Origin: Streptomyces ficellus
Lineage (GTDB): Bacteria > Actinomycetota > Actinomycetes > Streptomycetales > Streptomycetaceae
Length of the DNA stretch: 64,000 nt
Direction: 5' to 3'
Assembly: GCF_009739905.1 (NCBI RefSeq)
Contig: NZ_CP034279.1
Span: forward strand, 868,001-932,000
The notes beneath the pieces are model-generated. The model worked only from the letters and a program-made list of their open reading frames with translations, had not been told where the DNA came from and did not search any database. Position 1 is the first letter of the stretch. Every line of letters starts with the position of its first letter. The translations under genes and the position numbers were made by a program. Of the stretch, positions 8,488 through 18,050 are shown in pieces.

Positions 8488-9846
8488 TCAGGCGCGCTGC
8501 CACAGGGCCGCGGTGCCCGAGGGCCGCCAGCCGGTCTGGGCCTGGTGGGACTGGACACAGCGGTAGGGGACGCCGTCGTACGTCACCCGGTCGCCGGCCC
8601 GGTAGACCTTGCCGGCGGCCCAGGTGCTGCCCGCCTTGCCGGCGTCGCCCGCGTCGGTGCCGTTGGTCTTGAGCGTCAGCCCGTACTCCTGGAGCAGCGG
8701 GTTGACCGGCTGGTAGAAGGTGGTGCCGCCGTCCTTGCAGTTGCCGGAGCCGCCGGAGGTCACGCCCTGGGCCTGGGTGCCGGAGACGTAGGGGCCGCCC
8801 GAGTCGCCCGGCTCGGCGCAGACCGTGGTGCGGGTCAGGCCCTTCACGGTCCCCTGGAGGTACGACACGCTCGTGTCGTGCTGCTCGACGGTGCCGCAGT
8901 GCCAGCCGGTGGTGGACCCGGAGCGGCAGATCGACGCGCCGACGAGGGCCTCGGTGGAGCCGGCGACCTCGACGTTCTGTTCGCCCTCGCCCTTGACGTG
9001 CGCCGTCGCCGTCCAGTCGTCGTTGGCGCCCACCCAGGCCATGTCCTTGCCCGGGAAGGTGGAGGCCTTGAAGGCGCCCTGGGCGACCTTGTTGTGGCCC
9101 AGGGTCGCGGCGCCGGCCCGGCCGCAGTGCCCGGCCGTGACGAAGCCCTGCTGGGTGCCGGAGACCACGGCGAAGCCCACGGAGCACCGGCTGTTGCCGA
9201 TGTAATAGGCGTCGCCGCCGCGGATGTCGTGCGCCAGCGGGCGGGGGCGCTCGGTCGTGGCCCTGACCCGTACGAGGGTGCGGTCGACGCCGGTGGCGGT
9301 GAGGAAGACGTCGGCGGCGGACTCCTTCGCCGCCTCCAGCGTCACGCTGTTGGTGCGCGGGTCGACGTACCAGACGGGCGCGTCGGTGGTCTTCGTGCGG
9401 ACGGAGCCCTTGTCGAGCTCGGCCTTGGCCTCCTCCAGCCGCTTGAGCCCGTGGCGGACCACCTTCGCCTCGGCGCCGCCCGCCTTGATGGCGGCGGTGT
9501 CGGCGGCGTCGGTGGTGGCGACCGTGAGGGTGGCGGAGACCGGGCCGCTGACCCACGCCCCGGCGAACCGGTCGCCGAGGGTGTTGCGCAGGCGGCCCGC
9601 CCGGGCGCCCGCCTCGGCCTCGTTCTTCAGCCGGGTCTCGGCCTGCTCGCGGGTGAGGCCGAGGTCGCGCTGCATGGCGTCGAGCAGCGCGGGGGACGGC
9701 TTGTCGGCGCCGGGGGTGCCGGCCACCGCGGGGGTGGACGGGGGCGTGGGCACTTCGGCGGCCACCACGCCGGGCGAGCCGGCCAGCACGAGCGCGCCGA
9801 CGGCGGTAAGGGTGGCGCACGCGGCTGTGGCGTGTCTGTGGAGCAT
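8488..9846 (-). CDS. secreted S1 serine protease, streptogrisin type, with chitin-binding tail
   Basis: The 452-residue pre-pro-protein has a signal peptide (about residues 1-30, ending AA before EVPTPP), a propeptide of about 175 residues, and a streptogrisin/alpha-lytic-like protease domain. The catalytic triad is visible: His240 (TAGHC), Asp268 (GKDMAW) and Ser349 (GDSGGP). The last 45 residues (WAAGKVYRAGDRVTYDG, with W and C residues) look like a CBM5/12 carbohydrate-binding module, as in streptogrisin C. It would be exported and act on extracellular protein. It is a typical Streptomyces housekeeping secreted enzyme at the cluster's left edge. Confidence 0.93.
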   Translation of the reverse strand: MLHRHATAACATLTAVGALVLAGSPGVVAAEVPTPPSTPAVAGTPGADKPSPALLDAMQRDLGLTREQAETRLKNEAEAGARAGRLRNTLGDRFAGAWVSGPVSATLTVATTDAADTAAIKAGGAEAKVVRHGLKRLEEAKAELDKGSVRTKTTDAPVWYVDPRTNSVTLEAAKESAADVFLTATGVDRTLVRVRATTERPRPLAHDIRGGDAYYIGNSRCSVGFAVVSGTQQGFVTAGHCGRAGAATLGHNKVAQGAFKASTFPGKDMAWVGANDDWTATAHVKGEGEQNVEVAGSTEALVGASICRSGSTTGWHCGTVEQHDTSVSYLQGTVKGLTRTTVCAEPGDSGGPYVSGTQAQGVTSGGSGNCKDGGTTFYQPVNPLLQEYGLTLKTNGTDAGDAGKAGSTWAAGKVYRAGDRVTYDGVPYRCVQSHQAQTGWRPSGTAALWQRA

Positions 9847-9995
9847 CGGGTGTCACCTCTGTTCGGGGGTCTCTTCCGGGGAAGACGTGCCGAACCAGAG
9901 GTGTCCGAAAGCCCCTCCCGCCATGTCGGATTAACGTTTCTTCGGCTTTATGGGAGACATGGGCGCCCGCCAGCCGGCGTAACGCCACGCCCGAG

Positions 9996-10244
9996 TCACC
10001 GGTCCCCGGTCGGCTCCATCAGCTGCCGCCACAGCGCGCGCTCCGTGCTGCTCGGCGGCAGGTCGGGACGGACCCGCTCGGGGTGGCCGGCGGCTGGGGG
10101 CCGCAGGGCGGGCGGCGGGTCCGGCGGGGGCCGCAGGGCGGGCCGCTGTTCGGGCGGCGGCGGCATCGGGACGCCCAGCCACAGCCACCCGGCGGCCGCG
10201 AGGGCGTCGTAGCAGCCGCGCAGGAACCGCGCGATCGCTCTCAT
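9996..10244 (-). CDS. small hypothetical protein at the end of the PKS operon
   Basis: The 82-residue protein has an N-terminal amphipathic/hydrophobic helix (FLRGCYDALAAAGWLWLGVP) and a Pro/Arg-rich tail. It begins 13 nt after the AT gene on the same strand, so it is probably the last gene of the KS-CLF-ACP-AT operon. It resembles small uncharacterised proteins that accompany Streptomyces secondary-metabolite genes (perhaps DUF6059-like; this is from memory). The Shine-Dalgarno site is weak. Function unknown. Confidence 0.5.
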   Translation of the reverse strand: MRAIARFLRGCYDALAAAGWLWLGVPMPPPPEQRPALRPPPDPPPALRPPAAGHPERVRPDLPPSSTERALWRQLMEPTGDR

Positions 10245-10257
10245 GGACGCATCACCC

Positions 10258-12054
10258 TCAGCCGGGGAGGGCCGGTGCCGGCTCGCGCAGGACCGCCGCC
10301 GTGCTCGGGGCCGCCGCGGCCGGCGGCTGCTCCTCGTCGCTCCACGTCCACAGCCGGGACACGGCGTCCATGTCGAGGTCGTGGCCCTCGGTCCAGATCC
10401 GCGCGGCGGCGTTCAGCACCGACTGGCGGTCGCCCTCGGCCGTGCCGCGGCGGGCCGGCAGGAGCGGGGTCACCGCGCTCGCGCCGAGGCGGACGGCCCG
10501 GTGCCTGCGGGCGAACGCGGTGAGCGTCTGGCGCGGTCCGGCCTCGACGAGCAGGACGTCCTCGATCGCGAGGAGTTCCTCCAGCGCCGCGCGGAAGTGG
10601 ACGGTGTCGGTGATCTGACGGGCCCAGAAGCGCGGGCTGAGCGCCTCCTCGGGGCGCATCAGGGCTCCGGTGTAGCCCGAGTAGAGGGGCAGGACCGGCT
10701 CGCGCAGCGGGACGCGGGCGTAGTCGGCCTCCACCGCGTCGGAGGCGGGTGCCATCGCCGGGGAGTGGAAGGGGCTCGTCGCGGGCACCGTGACCACCGT
10801 CAGGCCGTCGGCCCGCAGCCGGGCCGCGGTGGCGGCCAGCGGTTCCGCCGAGCCGGCGAGCATGACCTGCTGGGCGGCGTTGACGGCGGCGATGGCGACG
10901 TCCGCGTTCAGGTACGGGCGCAGCCGCTCCTCGCTCGCGGCGACGGCCAGCATGCCGCCCTCCGGTATCTTCACCGCCTCCCGGACGCGGGTCATCATCA
11001 TGCCGACCGCGTCCGGCAGCGACACGATTCCGGCGATGACCGCGGCGACCAGTTCACCGGCGCTGTGCCCGAGGAGGGCCGCGGGGCGTACGCCCCAGCC
11101 GAGGACCATGCGGCCGAGGGCGTAGTCGACGGCGAACAGCAGCGGCTGGGCGCGGCGTACGTCGTCGATGGGGACGCGCGGCTCGCCGGGGGTGAGCCAG
11201 TCCTCCCGGATCCGCCCGCCCTCGTCGCCCATGTGGGAGAGGGCCGCGTCGACGGCCGCGGTGAAGACGGGTTCCCGGCGGTACAGCCCGCGGGCCATGC
11301 CGGCGTGCTGCGAGCCCTGGCCGGGGAAGAGGAGGGCCACCGGGCGGGGCCTTCCGGCGCGGACGGCCGTGGCCTTGTGGACGGTTCCGGCGGCGAGCGC
11401 GGCGACCGTGACGGCGGCGCCGCGCACGGGCCCCGGGGGCGTTCCGCAGGGGACGGCGGTCGGCAGGGCGGGGAACGCCTCGCTGTGCAGTCCGCTGAGC
11501 AGCGGGAGCAGTTCACCGCGGACGCGGGTCTCGTCCTCCGTGTCCCGGCCCGACCAGAGCAGCAGCCGGTGCCTTTCGGGGTCGGTGGCGCGGTGGCCGT
11601 GGTGCAGCGGGCGCAGGGACGGTGTCCCGTCCTCGTCGGTGCCGGTCCCGTCCAGGACGCCGAGGACGCGGTCGGCGTCGGCGACCGCCTCGGCGGCCCG
11701 CTTGACCGCGTACACGGTGATGGTGTGGGTGTCGGGCTCGCCGAACCCGGCGACCAGGGCGAAGTCGGTGGTCCCGGACTGGAGTTCGCGGTGCGCGAGG
11801 CGCAGGGCGCCGCCGGGGCCGAGCGCGGTGCGCACGGTGAACCCCTCGTGCTCGGGGCCGAGGCCGGGGTCGAGCGCGGCGGCACCGATGTACACGACGG
11901 TACGCACGGGCAGCCGGTCCAGCGGCCGGCCGAAGGCGCGGAGCACCGCGGAGACACCGGCGGCCGAGGCCACGATCTGCGCGCGCTGCTCCTGCGCGGG
12001 GCCGGGGCTGACGACCAGCCTCCGGACGACCGCGCTGTACGACGTGAGCGACAT
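10258..12054 (-). CDS. acyltransferase with KS-like N-terminal remnant
   Basis: The C-terminal part of this 598-residue protein (about 238-560) is a malonyl-transferase-type AT: FPGQGSQ at 243-249, nucleophile motif GHSAGE with Ser331, and SPFHSP with the partner histidine. The first 160 residues are not an AT. They look like a decayed ketosynthase piece (DFALVAGFGE followed by a KS-AT-linker-like segment near 163-200) with no active-site cysteine. Free-standing ATs in type II clusters (DpsD, AknF) are associated with non-acetate starters. It follows ACP by 115 bp with a hairpin in between and has a strong GAGGAGG ribosome site. It probably loads starter or extender units. Confidence 0.85.
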   Translation of the reverse strand: MSLTSYSAVVRRLVVSPGPAQEQRAQIVASAAGVSAVLRAFGRPLDRLPVRTVVYIGAAALDPGLGPEHEGFTVRTALGPGGALRLAHRELQSGTTDFALVAGFGEPDTHTITVYAVKRAAEAVADADRVLGVLDGTGTDEDGTPSLRPLHHGHRATDPERHRLLLWSGRDTEDETRVRGELLPLLSGLHSEAFPALPTAVPCGTPPGPVRGAAVTVAALAAGTVHKATAVRAGRPRPVALLFPGQGSQHAGMARGLYRREPVFTAAVDAALSHMGDEGGRIREDWLTPGEPRVPIDDVRRAQPLLFAVDYALGRMVLGWGVRPAALLGHSAGELVAAVIAGIVSLPDAVGMMMTRVREAVKIPEGGMLAVAASEERLRPYLNADVAIAAVNAAQQVMLAGSAEPLAATAARLRADGLTVVTVPATSPFHSPAMAPASDAVEADYARVPLREPVLPLYSGYTGALMRPEEALSPRFWARQITDTVHFRAALEELLAIEDVLLVEAGPRQTLTAFARRHRAVRLGASAVTPLLPARRGTAEGDRQSVLNAAARIWTEGHDLDMDAVSRLWTWSDEEQPPAAAAPSTAAVLREPAPALPG

Positions 12055-12112
12055 GCTTACCTCCTCGTGGGGCCACGGCGTCGGGCCGCCCGGGCAAGGG
12101 TGGGGAAGAGGG

Positions 12113-12155
12113 GGGCGGCCGCCCCGCCCACGGGGGATGACTGGGCGGAGCGGCC
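12113..12155 (-). promoter_or_regulatory. hairpin between ACP and AT genes
   Basis: A 16-bp inverted repeat with one mismatch (12113-12128 with 12140-12155) and an 11-nt loop starts 14 nt after the ACP stop codon and ends about 60 nt before the AT start. It may partially terminate or stabilise the KS-CLF-ACP message so that ACP is made in excess over AT. Confidence 0.55.
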
Positions 12156-12169
12156 GCGTCCGGGCCGGC

Positions 12170-12439
12170 TCAGGCGGTGGCCGTCGAGCCGGAGTTGATG
12201 AGGGCGAGGAGCGCGCCGGGGGTCTCGGCGTCGACGACGGCGTCGTCGGGGATCTCGATGCCGTACTCGCGCTGGATCTGGCCGATGACCTGGAGCAGGG
12301 CCAGGGAGTCGTAGCCGAGGTCCATGAAGGGGGTGTCGATGACGTCGCCGTCCAGGTCGACGCCCTCCTCCTCGCCCGCGCTCTCGCGCAGCATGCGGGT
12401 CAGGTCGGCCAGGGTGACGGTGGTGGTCGTGGTGGTCAT
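12170..12439 (-). CDS. type II PKS acyl carrier protein
   Basis: The 89-residue acidic protein carries the phosphopantetheine site DLGYDSLALL near residues 41-50, with the serine to be modified by the PPTase encoded at 22.5-23.5 kb. Length and helix pattern are typical of discrete aromatic-polyketide ACPs. The N-terminus is a run of threonines (MTTTTTTVTL). It is third in the operon after KS-alpha and CLF, the canonical minimal-PKS order, and holds the growing poly-beta-ketone chain in the cytoplasm. Confidence 0.95.
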   Translation of the reverse strand: MTTTTTTVTLADLTRMLRESAGEEEGVDLDGDVIDTPFMDLGYDSLALLQVIGQIQREYGIEIPDDAVVDAETPGALLALINSGSTATA

Positions 12440-12522
12440 GATGGGAGACGTCCTCTCGGTCGGGCCTGACGGTGATGTGGTGGTGTGGGGGGTGCGTGTG
12501 GGGGCGGTGGGGCCGGCCGGGC

Positions 12523-13755
12523 TCACCGGGAGTCCGGCCGGGCGGCGCGGCGCAGGACGAGGGCCGCGTTGAACCCGCCGTGTCCGCGGGCCAGGACGAG
12601 TGCGGTGCGCAGGTCCGCCTCGCGTGCCTCGGTGACGAGGTCGACGGGCTGGTCGGCGGCCGGTGCCGTCACGTTCACGGTCGGCGGGACCACTCCGTCG
12701 CGCAGGGACAGCAGGGCGGTCGCCACGTCGAGGGCGGCTCCGCCCGCGAGGAGGCGTCCCGTCATGGTCTTGGGCGCGGTGACGGGGACGCCGTGCAGTC
12801 CGAAGACGCCGGCCAGTGCGGCAGCCTCCGCGCGGTCGAGTTCCGGCACGCCGGCGGCGTCGGCGAAGACGACGTCGATGTCGGCCGGGGTGAGCCCGGC
12901 GTCGGCGATGGCGTTCTCGGCGGCGCGGCGCAGACCCGGCGGGCGGCCGGAGCCGGGCGCGGGGTCGAGGGTCGCCGCGTATCCGGCGATCTCGCCGTAG
13001 ATCTTGCTCGCGCCCCGGTCGCGTGCGGACCGCTCGTCCTCGGTGATGAGGATCGCGCCGCCCTCGCCCGGCACGTATCCACTGGCTTCGGCCGAGAAGG
13101 GCAGGTAGGCCCGTGCGGGGTCGTTCACCGTGCTCATCAGTCCGGAGGCGATCTGCGGGACCCAGCCCCAGGGGCAGATGGCCGCGTCGACGCCGCCGGA
13201 GATGACGGCCGGGAAGCCCTTGCGGATGTGGCGGCGGGCCTGTCCGATCGAGTCGATGCCGCCGGCCTGTTCGGTGAGCAGGACGCCGCTGGGGCCGCGC
13301 AGCTTGTGGCGGATGGAGATCTGGCCGGTGTTGACGGCGTAGAACCAGGCGAAGGACTGGTACGCGCTGACGTACTCCTTGCCCTTGCTCCACAGGTTCT
13401 CCAGCTCGCGCTGGCCGAACTCGACGGCCCCTCCGGACGCCGAGGTCACCACGCCGATGCCGAACTCGGGCATCTCCTCCGGGTTGATCCCGGCGTCGGC
13501 CAGGGCCCAGTCGGCCGCCGTGAGCGCGAGGCGGGTCATGTGGTCGGTCTGCGGCATCAGGCGGCTGGGGATGTGGTCCTCGGCCACGTAGTCCGACACC
13601 TCGCCGGCGATGCGCGAGGGGTACTGGCCGGCGTCGAAGCGGGTGACCGGTCCGAGCCCGGACTCGCCGGCGAGGGTGGCCTTCCAGAACTCCTCGGTGC
13701 CCAGCCCGTTGGGTGCGGTGACGCCGAGGCCGGTCACCACCGTTGCCGTGCTCAT
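12523..13755 (-). CDS. chain length factor (KS-beta)
   Basis: The 410-residue protein is the ketosynthase-like partner of KS-alpha. The expected active-site cysteine is replaced by Gln163 in [11 protein letters not shown], the hallmark of chain length factors, which form the heterodimer and set polyketide length. Its ATG overlaps the KS-alpha stop (ATGA), giving the coupled 1:1 synthesis typical of these pairs, and GAGAGGAGAAG lies upstream as ribosome site. Chain length cannot be read reliably by eye. Confidence 0.96.
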   Translation of the reverse strand: MSTATVVTGLGVTAPNGLGTEEFWKATLAGESGLGPVTRFDAGQYPSRIAGEVSDYVAEDHIPSRLMPQTDHMTRLALTAADWALADAGINPEEMPEFGIGVVTSASGGAVEFGQRELENLWSKGKEYVSAYQSFAWFYAVNTGQISIRHKLRGPSGVLLTEQAGGIDSIGQARRHIRKGFPAVISGGVDAAICPWGWVPQIASGLMSTVNDPARAYLPFSAEASGYVPGEGGAILITEDERSARDRGASKIYGEIAGYAATLDPAPGSGRPPGLRRAAENAIADAGLTPADIDVVFADAAGVPELDRAEAAALAGVFGLHGVPVTAPKTMTGRLLAGGAALDVATALLSLRDGVVPPTVNVTAPAADQPVDLVTEAREADLRTALVLARGHGGFNAALVLRRAARPDSR

Positions 13756-15017
13756 GCGCTTCTCCTCTCCGGGCGGGCCAGCACCATGGCGCTCTGGAAG
13801 CCGCCGAAGCCGCTGCCGACGCTGAGGACCACGTCGGTCTTCTTCTCGCGCGCGGTCAGGGGGATGTAGTCGAGGTCCAGCTCGGGGTCGGGCTCGTGGA
13901 GGTTGGCGGTGGGCGGCAGCACACCGTGTTCCATCGCCAGGGCGCAGGCGGCGATCTCCAGGGAGCCGATCGCGCCGAGGGAGTGCCCGATCATCGACTT
14001 GATGGAGCTGATCGGGGTCGCGTAGGCGTGGGCGCCCAGGCTGCGCTTGAAGGCGCCCGTCTCGTGACGGTCGTTCATCTTGGTGCCGGAGCCGTGGGCG
14101 TTGATGTAGTCGACCGAGTCCGGCGCGAGGGCCGCCTCGCCCAGGGCGACGTCGATGGCCTCGGCCATCTCGCGGCCGTCGGGCTTGAGTCCGGTCATGT
14201 GGTACGCGTTGCAGCGGGAGGCGAATCCCGCGATCTCCGCGTAGATGTGGGCGCCGCGCCGCCGGGCGCTCTCCAACTCCTCCAGGACGAGGATGGCCGC
14301 GCCCTCGCCGAGGACCAGGCCGCTGCGGGTCCGGTCGAAGGGCCGGCAGGCGCTCTCGGGGGTGTCGTTGCGGGGGGTGGTGGCGTGGATGGCGTCGAAG
14401 CAGGCCGAGGTGATCGGCGAGATCGGGGCCTCGGTGGCGCCGGCGATCATGACGTCGGCGGTGCCCTCGCGGATCAGGTCGACGGCGTGGCCGAGCGAGT
14501 CCAGTCCCGAGGTGCAGCCGGTGGAGACCACGGCGGCCGGTCCCTCGGCGCCGGCCGCCCGGCCGACCTCCGCCGCCATGGAGCTGGGCACGAAGTGCCG
14601 GTACAGCTCCGGGACGGCGTACTCGTGGTCGACGTTCCACGTGCGGCCGCCGTCGCTGACCACCACGTACTCGCGCTCCAGGCTGGTGGTGCAGCCGACC
14701 GCGCTGCCCAGCGAGGTGCCGATCCGCCCGGGGTCGAGCGCGGAGGTGTCGAGGCCGCTGTCGGCGAGCGCCTCGCGGGTGGAGACCACCGCGAACTGGG
14801 CGGCCCGGTCGAGGCGGCGGATCTCCTGCGGCGACAGACCGGCGGCCCGCGGGTCGAAGTCGCACTCGGCGGCGACCTGCGAGCGGAACGGGGACGGGTC
14901 GTAGAAGGTGATCCTGCGGGTGGCGGTGCGTCCCGCCGTGAGCAGGTCCCAGTACTCCTTGACACCGACCCCTCCCGGGGCCACGACGCCCAGGCCGGTG
15001 ATGGCGACTCTGCGCAT
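13752..15017 (-). CDS. type II PKS ketosynthase alpha
   Basis: The 421-residue protein is a complete KS-alpha with Cys168 in [11 protein letters not shown], His308 (NAHGSGT) and His345 (SMIGHSLGA). It catalyses decarboxylative Claisen condensation of malonyl-ACP together with the CLF. It is the first gene of the KS-CLF-ACP-AT operon. The upstream 266 bp contain a SARP-type promoter (15224-15255) and a hairpin. The KSIII, AT and ligase genes further along suggest that the complex is primed with something other than acetate. Confidence 0.97.
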   Translation of the reverse strand: MRRVAITGLGVVAPGGVGVKEYWDLLTAGRTATRRITFYDPSPFRSQVAAECDFDPRAAGLSPQEIRRLDRAAQFAVVSTREALADSGLDTSALDPGRIGTSLGSAVGCTTSLEREYVVVSDGGRTWNVDHEYAVPELYRHFVPSSMAAEVGRAAGAEGPAAVVSTGCTSGLDSLGHAVDLIREGTADVMIAGATEAPISPITSACFDAIHATTPRNDTPESACRPFDRTRSGLVLGEGAAILVLEELESARRRGAHIYAEIAGFASRCNAYHMTGLKPDGREMAEAIDVALGEAALAPDSVDYINAHGSGTKMNDRHETGAFKRSLGAHAYATPISSIKSMIGHSLGAIGSLEIAACALAMEHGVLPPTANLHEPDPELDLDYIPLTAREKKTDVVLSVGSGFGGFQSAMVLARPERRSA

Positions 15018-15160
15018 GGGCTACCTGGCCTTCGACGGGGCCGGGTGCGGCGCGGCGCACCAGCCGGATGGAACTGTGGGGGTCACTGTCGATCCCTTCG
15101 TCCGTGACGCTCCTGAATCGGTTGGGCGGCCGGGGCGGTTCAGGGTCAGGTCCTCCCCGC

Positions 15161-15185
15161 CCCGGCCGGCCTGGCACCGGCCGGG
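15161..15185 (-). terminator. hairpin in the KS-alpha upstream region
   Basis: A perfect 9-bp stem (15161-15169 with 15177-15185) with a 7-nt loop. It lies about 100 nt after the carboxylase stop and downstream of the KS promoter candidate, so it could end the carboxylase transcript or form part of the KS-alpha 5' leader. Confidence 0.45.
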
Positions 15186-15223
15186 CGGCTCGCTCTTGGC
15201 GGGCCGCCGTGTCCGGTGCAGAC

Positions 15224-15255
15224 ATGGAACGTCTGTGCTCTCGACCGTGGCTCGC
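15224..15255 (-). promoter_or_regulatory. SARP-type promoter of the KS operon
   Basis: Minus strand: heptamer GCGAGCC, 4 bp, heptamer TCGAGAG, 8 bp, -10 hexamer TTCCAT (15224-15229). Heptamer phasing (11 bp) and the 8-bp gap to the -10 match known SARP operators and the other sites in this window. It leaves a leader of about 200 nt before KS-alpha. Confidence 0.55.
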
Positions 15256-15283
15256 GCGGGCGTGGATCTGCCGGAACGCCCCA

Positions 15284-16873
15284 CTACGTGGGGACGTTTC
15301 CGTGCTTGCGGGCCGGGACCTCGGCCCGCTTGGTGCGCAGCATGGCCAGGGAGCGGACGAGGACGCGGCGGGTGTCCGCGGGGTCGATGACGTCGTCGAC
15401 GAGGCCGCGTTCGGCGGCGTAGTACGGGTGCATCAGCTCGGACTTGTACTCCTTGATGCGCTGGGCGCGCACCGCGTCGGGGTCGTCGGAGGCGGCGATC
15501 TCGCGGCGGAAGATGACGTTCGCCGCGCCTTCGGCACCCATCACGGCGATCTCGTTGGTGGGCCAGGCGAAGGACAGGTCGGCGCCGATGGACCGGGAGT
15601 CCATGACGATGTAGGCGCCGCCGTAGGCCTTGCGCAGGACGAGGGAGATGCGGGGCACGGTGGCGTTGCAGTAGGCGTACAGCAGCTTGGCGCCGTGCCG
15701 GATGATGCCGTTGTGCTCCTGGTCGACGCCGGGCAGGAAGCCGGGGACGTCGACGAGGGTGACCAGCGGGATGTTGAAGGAGTCGCACGTCGACACGAAC
15801 CGGGCGGCCTTCTCCGAGGCGTGGATGTCGAGCACGCCGGCGAGGGAGGCGGGCTGGTTGGCGACGATGCCGACCGGGTGACCGTCGAGCCGGGCGAGCG
15901 CGCACACCACGTTGGGGGCCCAGGTCTCGTGGATCTCCAGGTACTCGCCGTCGTCGACGATCTCCTCGATGACGCCGCGGATGTCGTAGGAGCGACCGGG
16001 GTCGGCGGGGACGAGGTCGGCGAGGGCGTCGGTGCGCCGGTCGGCCGGGTCGTCGCAGGCGACGGCGGGCGGCGTCTCCCGGTTGTTGGCCGGCAGCAGG
16101 CCGAGCAGGTAGCGCACGTCCTCCAGGCAGGTCGCCTCGTCGTCGTGGGCGAAGTGGCACACGCCGGAGGTGGTGGCGTGCACGTCGGCGCCGCCGAGGC
16201 CGTTGTGGGTGATCTCCTCGCCCGTCACGGCCTGCACCACGTCGGGTCCCGTGATGAACATCTGGGCGGTGTCGCGGACCATGAAGACGAAGTCCGTCAG
16301 GGCGGGCGAGTAGGCCGCGCCGCCGGCGCACGGGCCGAGCATGACGCTGATCTGCGGGATCACCCCGGACGCCGCGACGTTGCGGCGGAAGATGCCGCCG
16401 TAACCGGCGAGCGCGGTGACGCCCTCCTGGATGCGGGCGCCCGCACCGTCGTTGAGGCTCACCAGCGGGGCGCCGGCGGACTCGGCGAGGTCCATGACCT
16501 TGTGCACCTTGGCGGCGTGGGCCTCGCCGAGGGCGCCCGCGAAGACGCGGAAGTCGTGCGCGTAGGCGAAGACGGTACGGCCGTGGACGAGGCCCCAGCC
16601 GATGACGACGCCGTCGCCGTGGGGTTTGCGCTCCTCCAGGCCGAAGCCGGTGGCGCGGTGGCGGCGCAGGGGCTCGATCTCGGTGAACGTCCCCTCGTCG
16701 AAGAGGAGTTCCAGGCGTTCGTGCGCGGTCAGCTTGTTCTTCTCGTGCTGTCGCCGGGTGGCCGCCGGGTCGGGTCCCCGGCTCACCTCCTCCTTGAGGC
16801 GGCGCAGTTCGTCGGTGGCGCGCCGCAGGTCGGGAGCGGCGGGGGTGACCGTGAGCTCGTCGAGGATCGTCAT
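15284..16873 (-). CDS. accB: acyl-CoA carboxylase beta (carboxyltransferase) subunit
   Basis: The 529-residue protein is a biotin-dependent carboxyltransferase of the PccB/AccB type, with the expected length and conserved stretches such as GAGARIQEGV, GPCAGGAAYSPALTDF and the C-terminal half repeat VDVPGFLPGVDQEHNGIIRHG. It transfers CO2 from biotin to acetyl- or propionyl-CoA, here presumably to raise malonyl-CoA supply. No biotin-carrier alpha subunit is in the window, so it must borrow one; a matching epsilon subunit is at 28.2-28.4 kb. There is no Shine-Dalgarno site; a -10 (TACGTT) ends 6 bp before the ATG, so the mRNA is probably leaderless and SARP-driven. Confidence 0.94.
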   Translation of the reverse strand: MTILDELTVTPAAPDLRRATDELRRLKEEVSRGPDPAATRRQHEKNKLTAHERLELLFDEGTFTEIEPLRRHRATGFGLEERKPHGDGVVIGWGLVHGRTVFAYAHDFRVFAGALGEAHAAKVHKVMDLAESAGAPLVSLNDGAGARIQEGVTALAGYGGIFRRNVAASGVIPQISVMLGPCAGGAAYSPALTDFVFMVRDTAQMFITGPDVVQAVTGEEITHNGLGGADVHATTSGVCHFAHDDEATCLEDVRYLLGLLPANNRETPPAVACDDPADRRTDALADLVPADPGRSYDIRGVIEEIVDDGEYLEIHETWAPNVVCALARLDGHPVGIVANQPASLAGVLDIHASEKAARFVSTCDSFNIPLVTLVDVPGFLPGVDQEHNGIIRHGAKLLYAYCNATVPRISLVLRKAYGGAYIVMDSRSIGADLSFAWPTNEIAVMGAEGAANVIFRREIAASDDPDAVRAQRIKEYKSELMHPYYAAERGLVDDVIDPADTRRVLVRSLAMLRTKRAEVPARKHGNVPT

Positions 16874-16879
16874 TGGCCG

Positions 16880-16911
16880 AACGTAGGAACGCCTCCTCGA
16901 AACGCGGTGGA
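16880..16911 (-). promoter_or_regulatory. SARP-type leaderless promoter of the carboxylase gene
   Basis: Minus strand: TCCACCG, 4 bp, TCGAGGA, 8 bp, -10 TACGTT (16880-16885), 6 bp, ATG. Spacing is identical to the sites before the racemase, glycosyltransferase and AlkZ-like genes. Confidence 0.7.
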
Positions 16912-16997
16912 GGGCCCGCACGCGCCGCTGCCCCCGGCACGCCGGTCACGGCGGATCGGGGGTGGCGGCCGCTGTCACGACCGGTGATGACGGTGCG

Positions 16998-17792
16998 TCA
17001 GGTGCTGGCGGGCGCGTGCAGGTCGAGGCCCGGGTCGGACGAGAGGACCGCCTGGTGCAGGCGCTGGAGCCGGGGGGACGGCTCCAGGCCCAGCTCGTCG
17101 ATGAGGGTGGTGCGCAGGCGCTGGTAGGACTCCAGGGCGCGCCAGGAGCTGCCCGAGCGGTGCAGGGCCGTCATCAGCTGGGCGCAGAAGTTCTCGTGCA
17201 TGGGGTGCTTGGCGACCAGGACCCGCAGTTCCGGCACGATCTCGGTGTGCCTGCCGAGGTGCAGGTCGGCGTCGATGCGCCGCTCCAGGGCGGCCATCCG
17301 GTCCTCCTCCAGCCCCAGCACCTCCAGTTCGAGGACGCTGCCGACGCGCACGTCGACCAGGGCCGGCCCGTGCCACATGTCCAGGGCCCGGCCGAGGAGG
17401 CGGGAGGCGGCACGGTGGTCGCCCGCCTCGTGGGCGTCGCGCCCGGAGGAGGTGAGGCGGCCGAACTCCTGCGCGTCCACCCGGCCGGGCTGGACCTGGA
17501 GCAGGTAGCCGCCGTGCTGGGTGACGAGGACGTCCTTGGCGCGGCGGAGCGGGTCGCCGTCGAGCGCGGCGGCGATCTTGCGGCGGAGCTGGAGGATGTA
17601 CGTCTGGAGGGTGGTGGCGGCGCTGCGCGGGATGTCCTCGCCCCAGATCTCCTCCATGAGTGTCGGCACGGTGACGACGCGGTCGGCCTGGAGGGCGAGA
17701 AGCGCGAGGATCTGTCGCGGCTTGCCCGCGGTGGGGACCACGGAGACTCCGTGCTCGATGGCGGTGAGCGGTCCCAGTACGTTGATCTCCAT
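16998..17792 (-). CDS. SARP-family pathway activator
   Basis: The 264-residue protein has the two SARP domains: an OmpR-like winged helix (residues 1-95, with LLALLALQADRVVTVPTLMEEIWGE-type sequence read in parts) and a bacterial transcriptional activation domain (about 100-250). Length matches ActII-ORF4, DnrI and RedD. SARPs bind direct heptamer repeats next to -10 boxes and recruit RNA polymerase; such sites occur across this window, so this is the likely master activator. The start at 17792 follows AAGGGGAACG. It is divergent from the RiPP precursor gene. Confidence 0.95.
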   Translation of the reverse strand: MEINVLGPLTAIEHGVSVVPTAGKPRQILALLALQADRVVTVPTLMEEIWGEDIPRSAATTLQTYILQLRRKIAAALDGDPLRRAKDVLVTQHGGYLLQVQPGRVDAQEFGRLTSSGRDAHEAGDHRAASRLLGRALDMWHGPALVDVRVGSVLELEVLGLEEDRMAALERRIDADLHLGRHTEIVPELRVLVAKHPMHENFCAQLMTALHRSGSSWRALESYQRLRTTLIDELGLEPSPRLQRLHQAVLSSDPGLDLHAPAST

Positions 17793-18050
17793 CGTTCGTT
17801 CCCCTTTGCCTCGGTTCCCCGTCACTCCTGCTGCCGGCCTTCGGAGCGGAGCGTGGCTCGAGCCTCGCACTCGTGGTGGCCGCGCCCCAGTGAGCGGCTC
17901 ACGAAGGGAGACGTGAAAATGTCATGGCGGGATGGTGAAGCCGGCACTGTGCCGCGGGGAGAGCCACCACGCAGAATCCTGACCCACAGGACATCGGCGC
18001 CGGCCGACGGGCGACAGCCCCGGCGGGCACCGCCTCAGGGAGGGGAACTC

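Noticed and set aside
9850..9910. Imperfect inverted repeat upstream of the secreted protease (CACCTCTG arms)
   Set aside because: Arms differ by an inserted base and it is not clearly tied to a regulator; could be chance in this GC-rich context.
17793..17912. Possible SARP autoregulatory site around the GGCTCGAGCC palindrome
   Set aside because: Only one good heptamer on either strand and no properly spaced -10; the palindrome alone is not enough.
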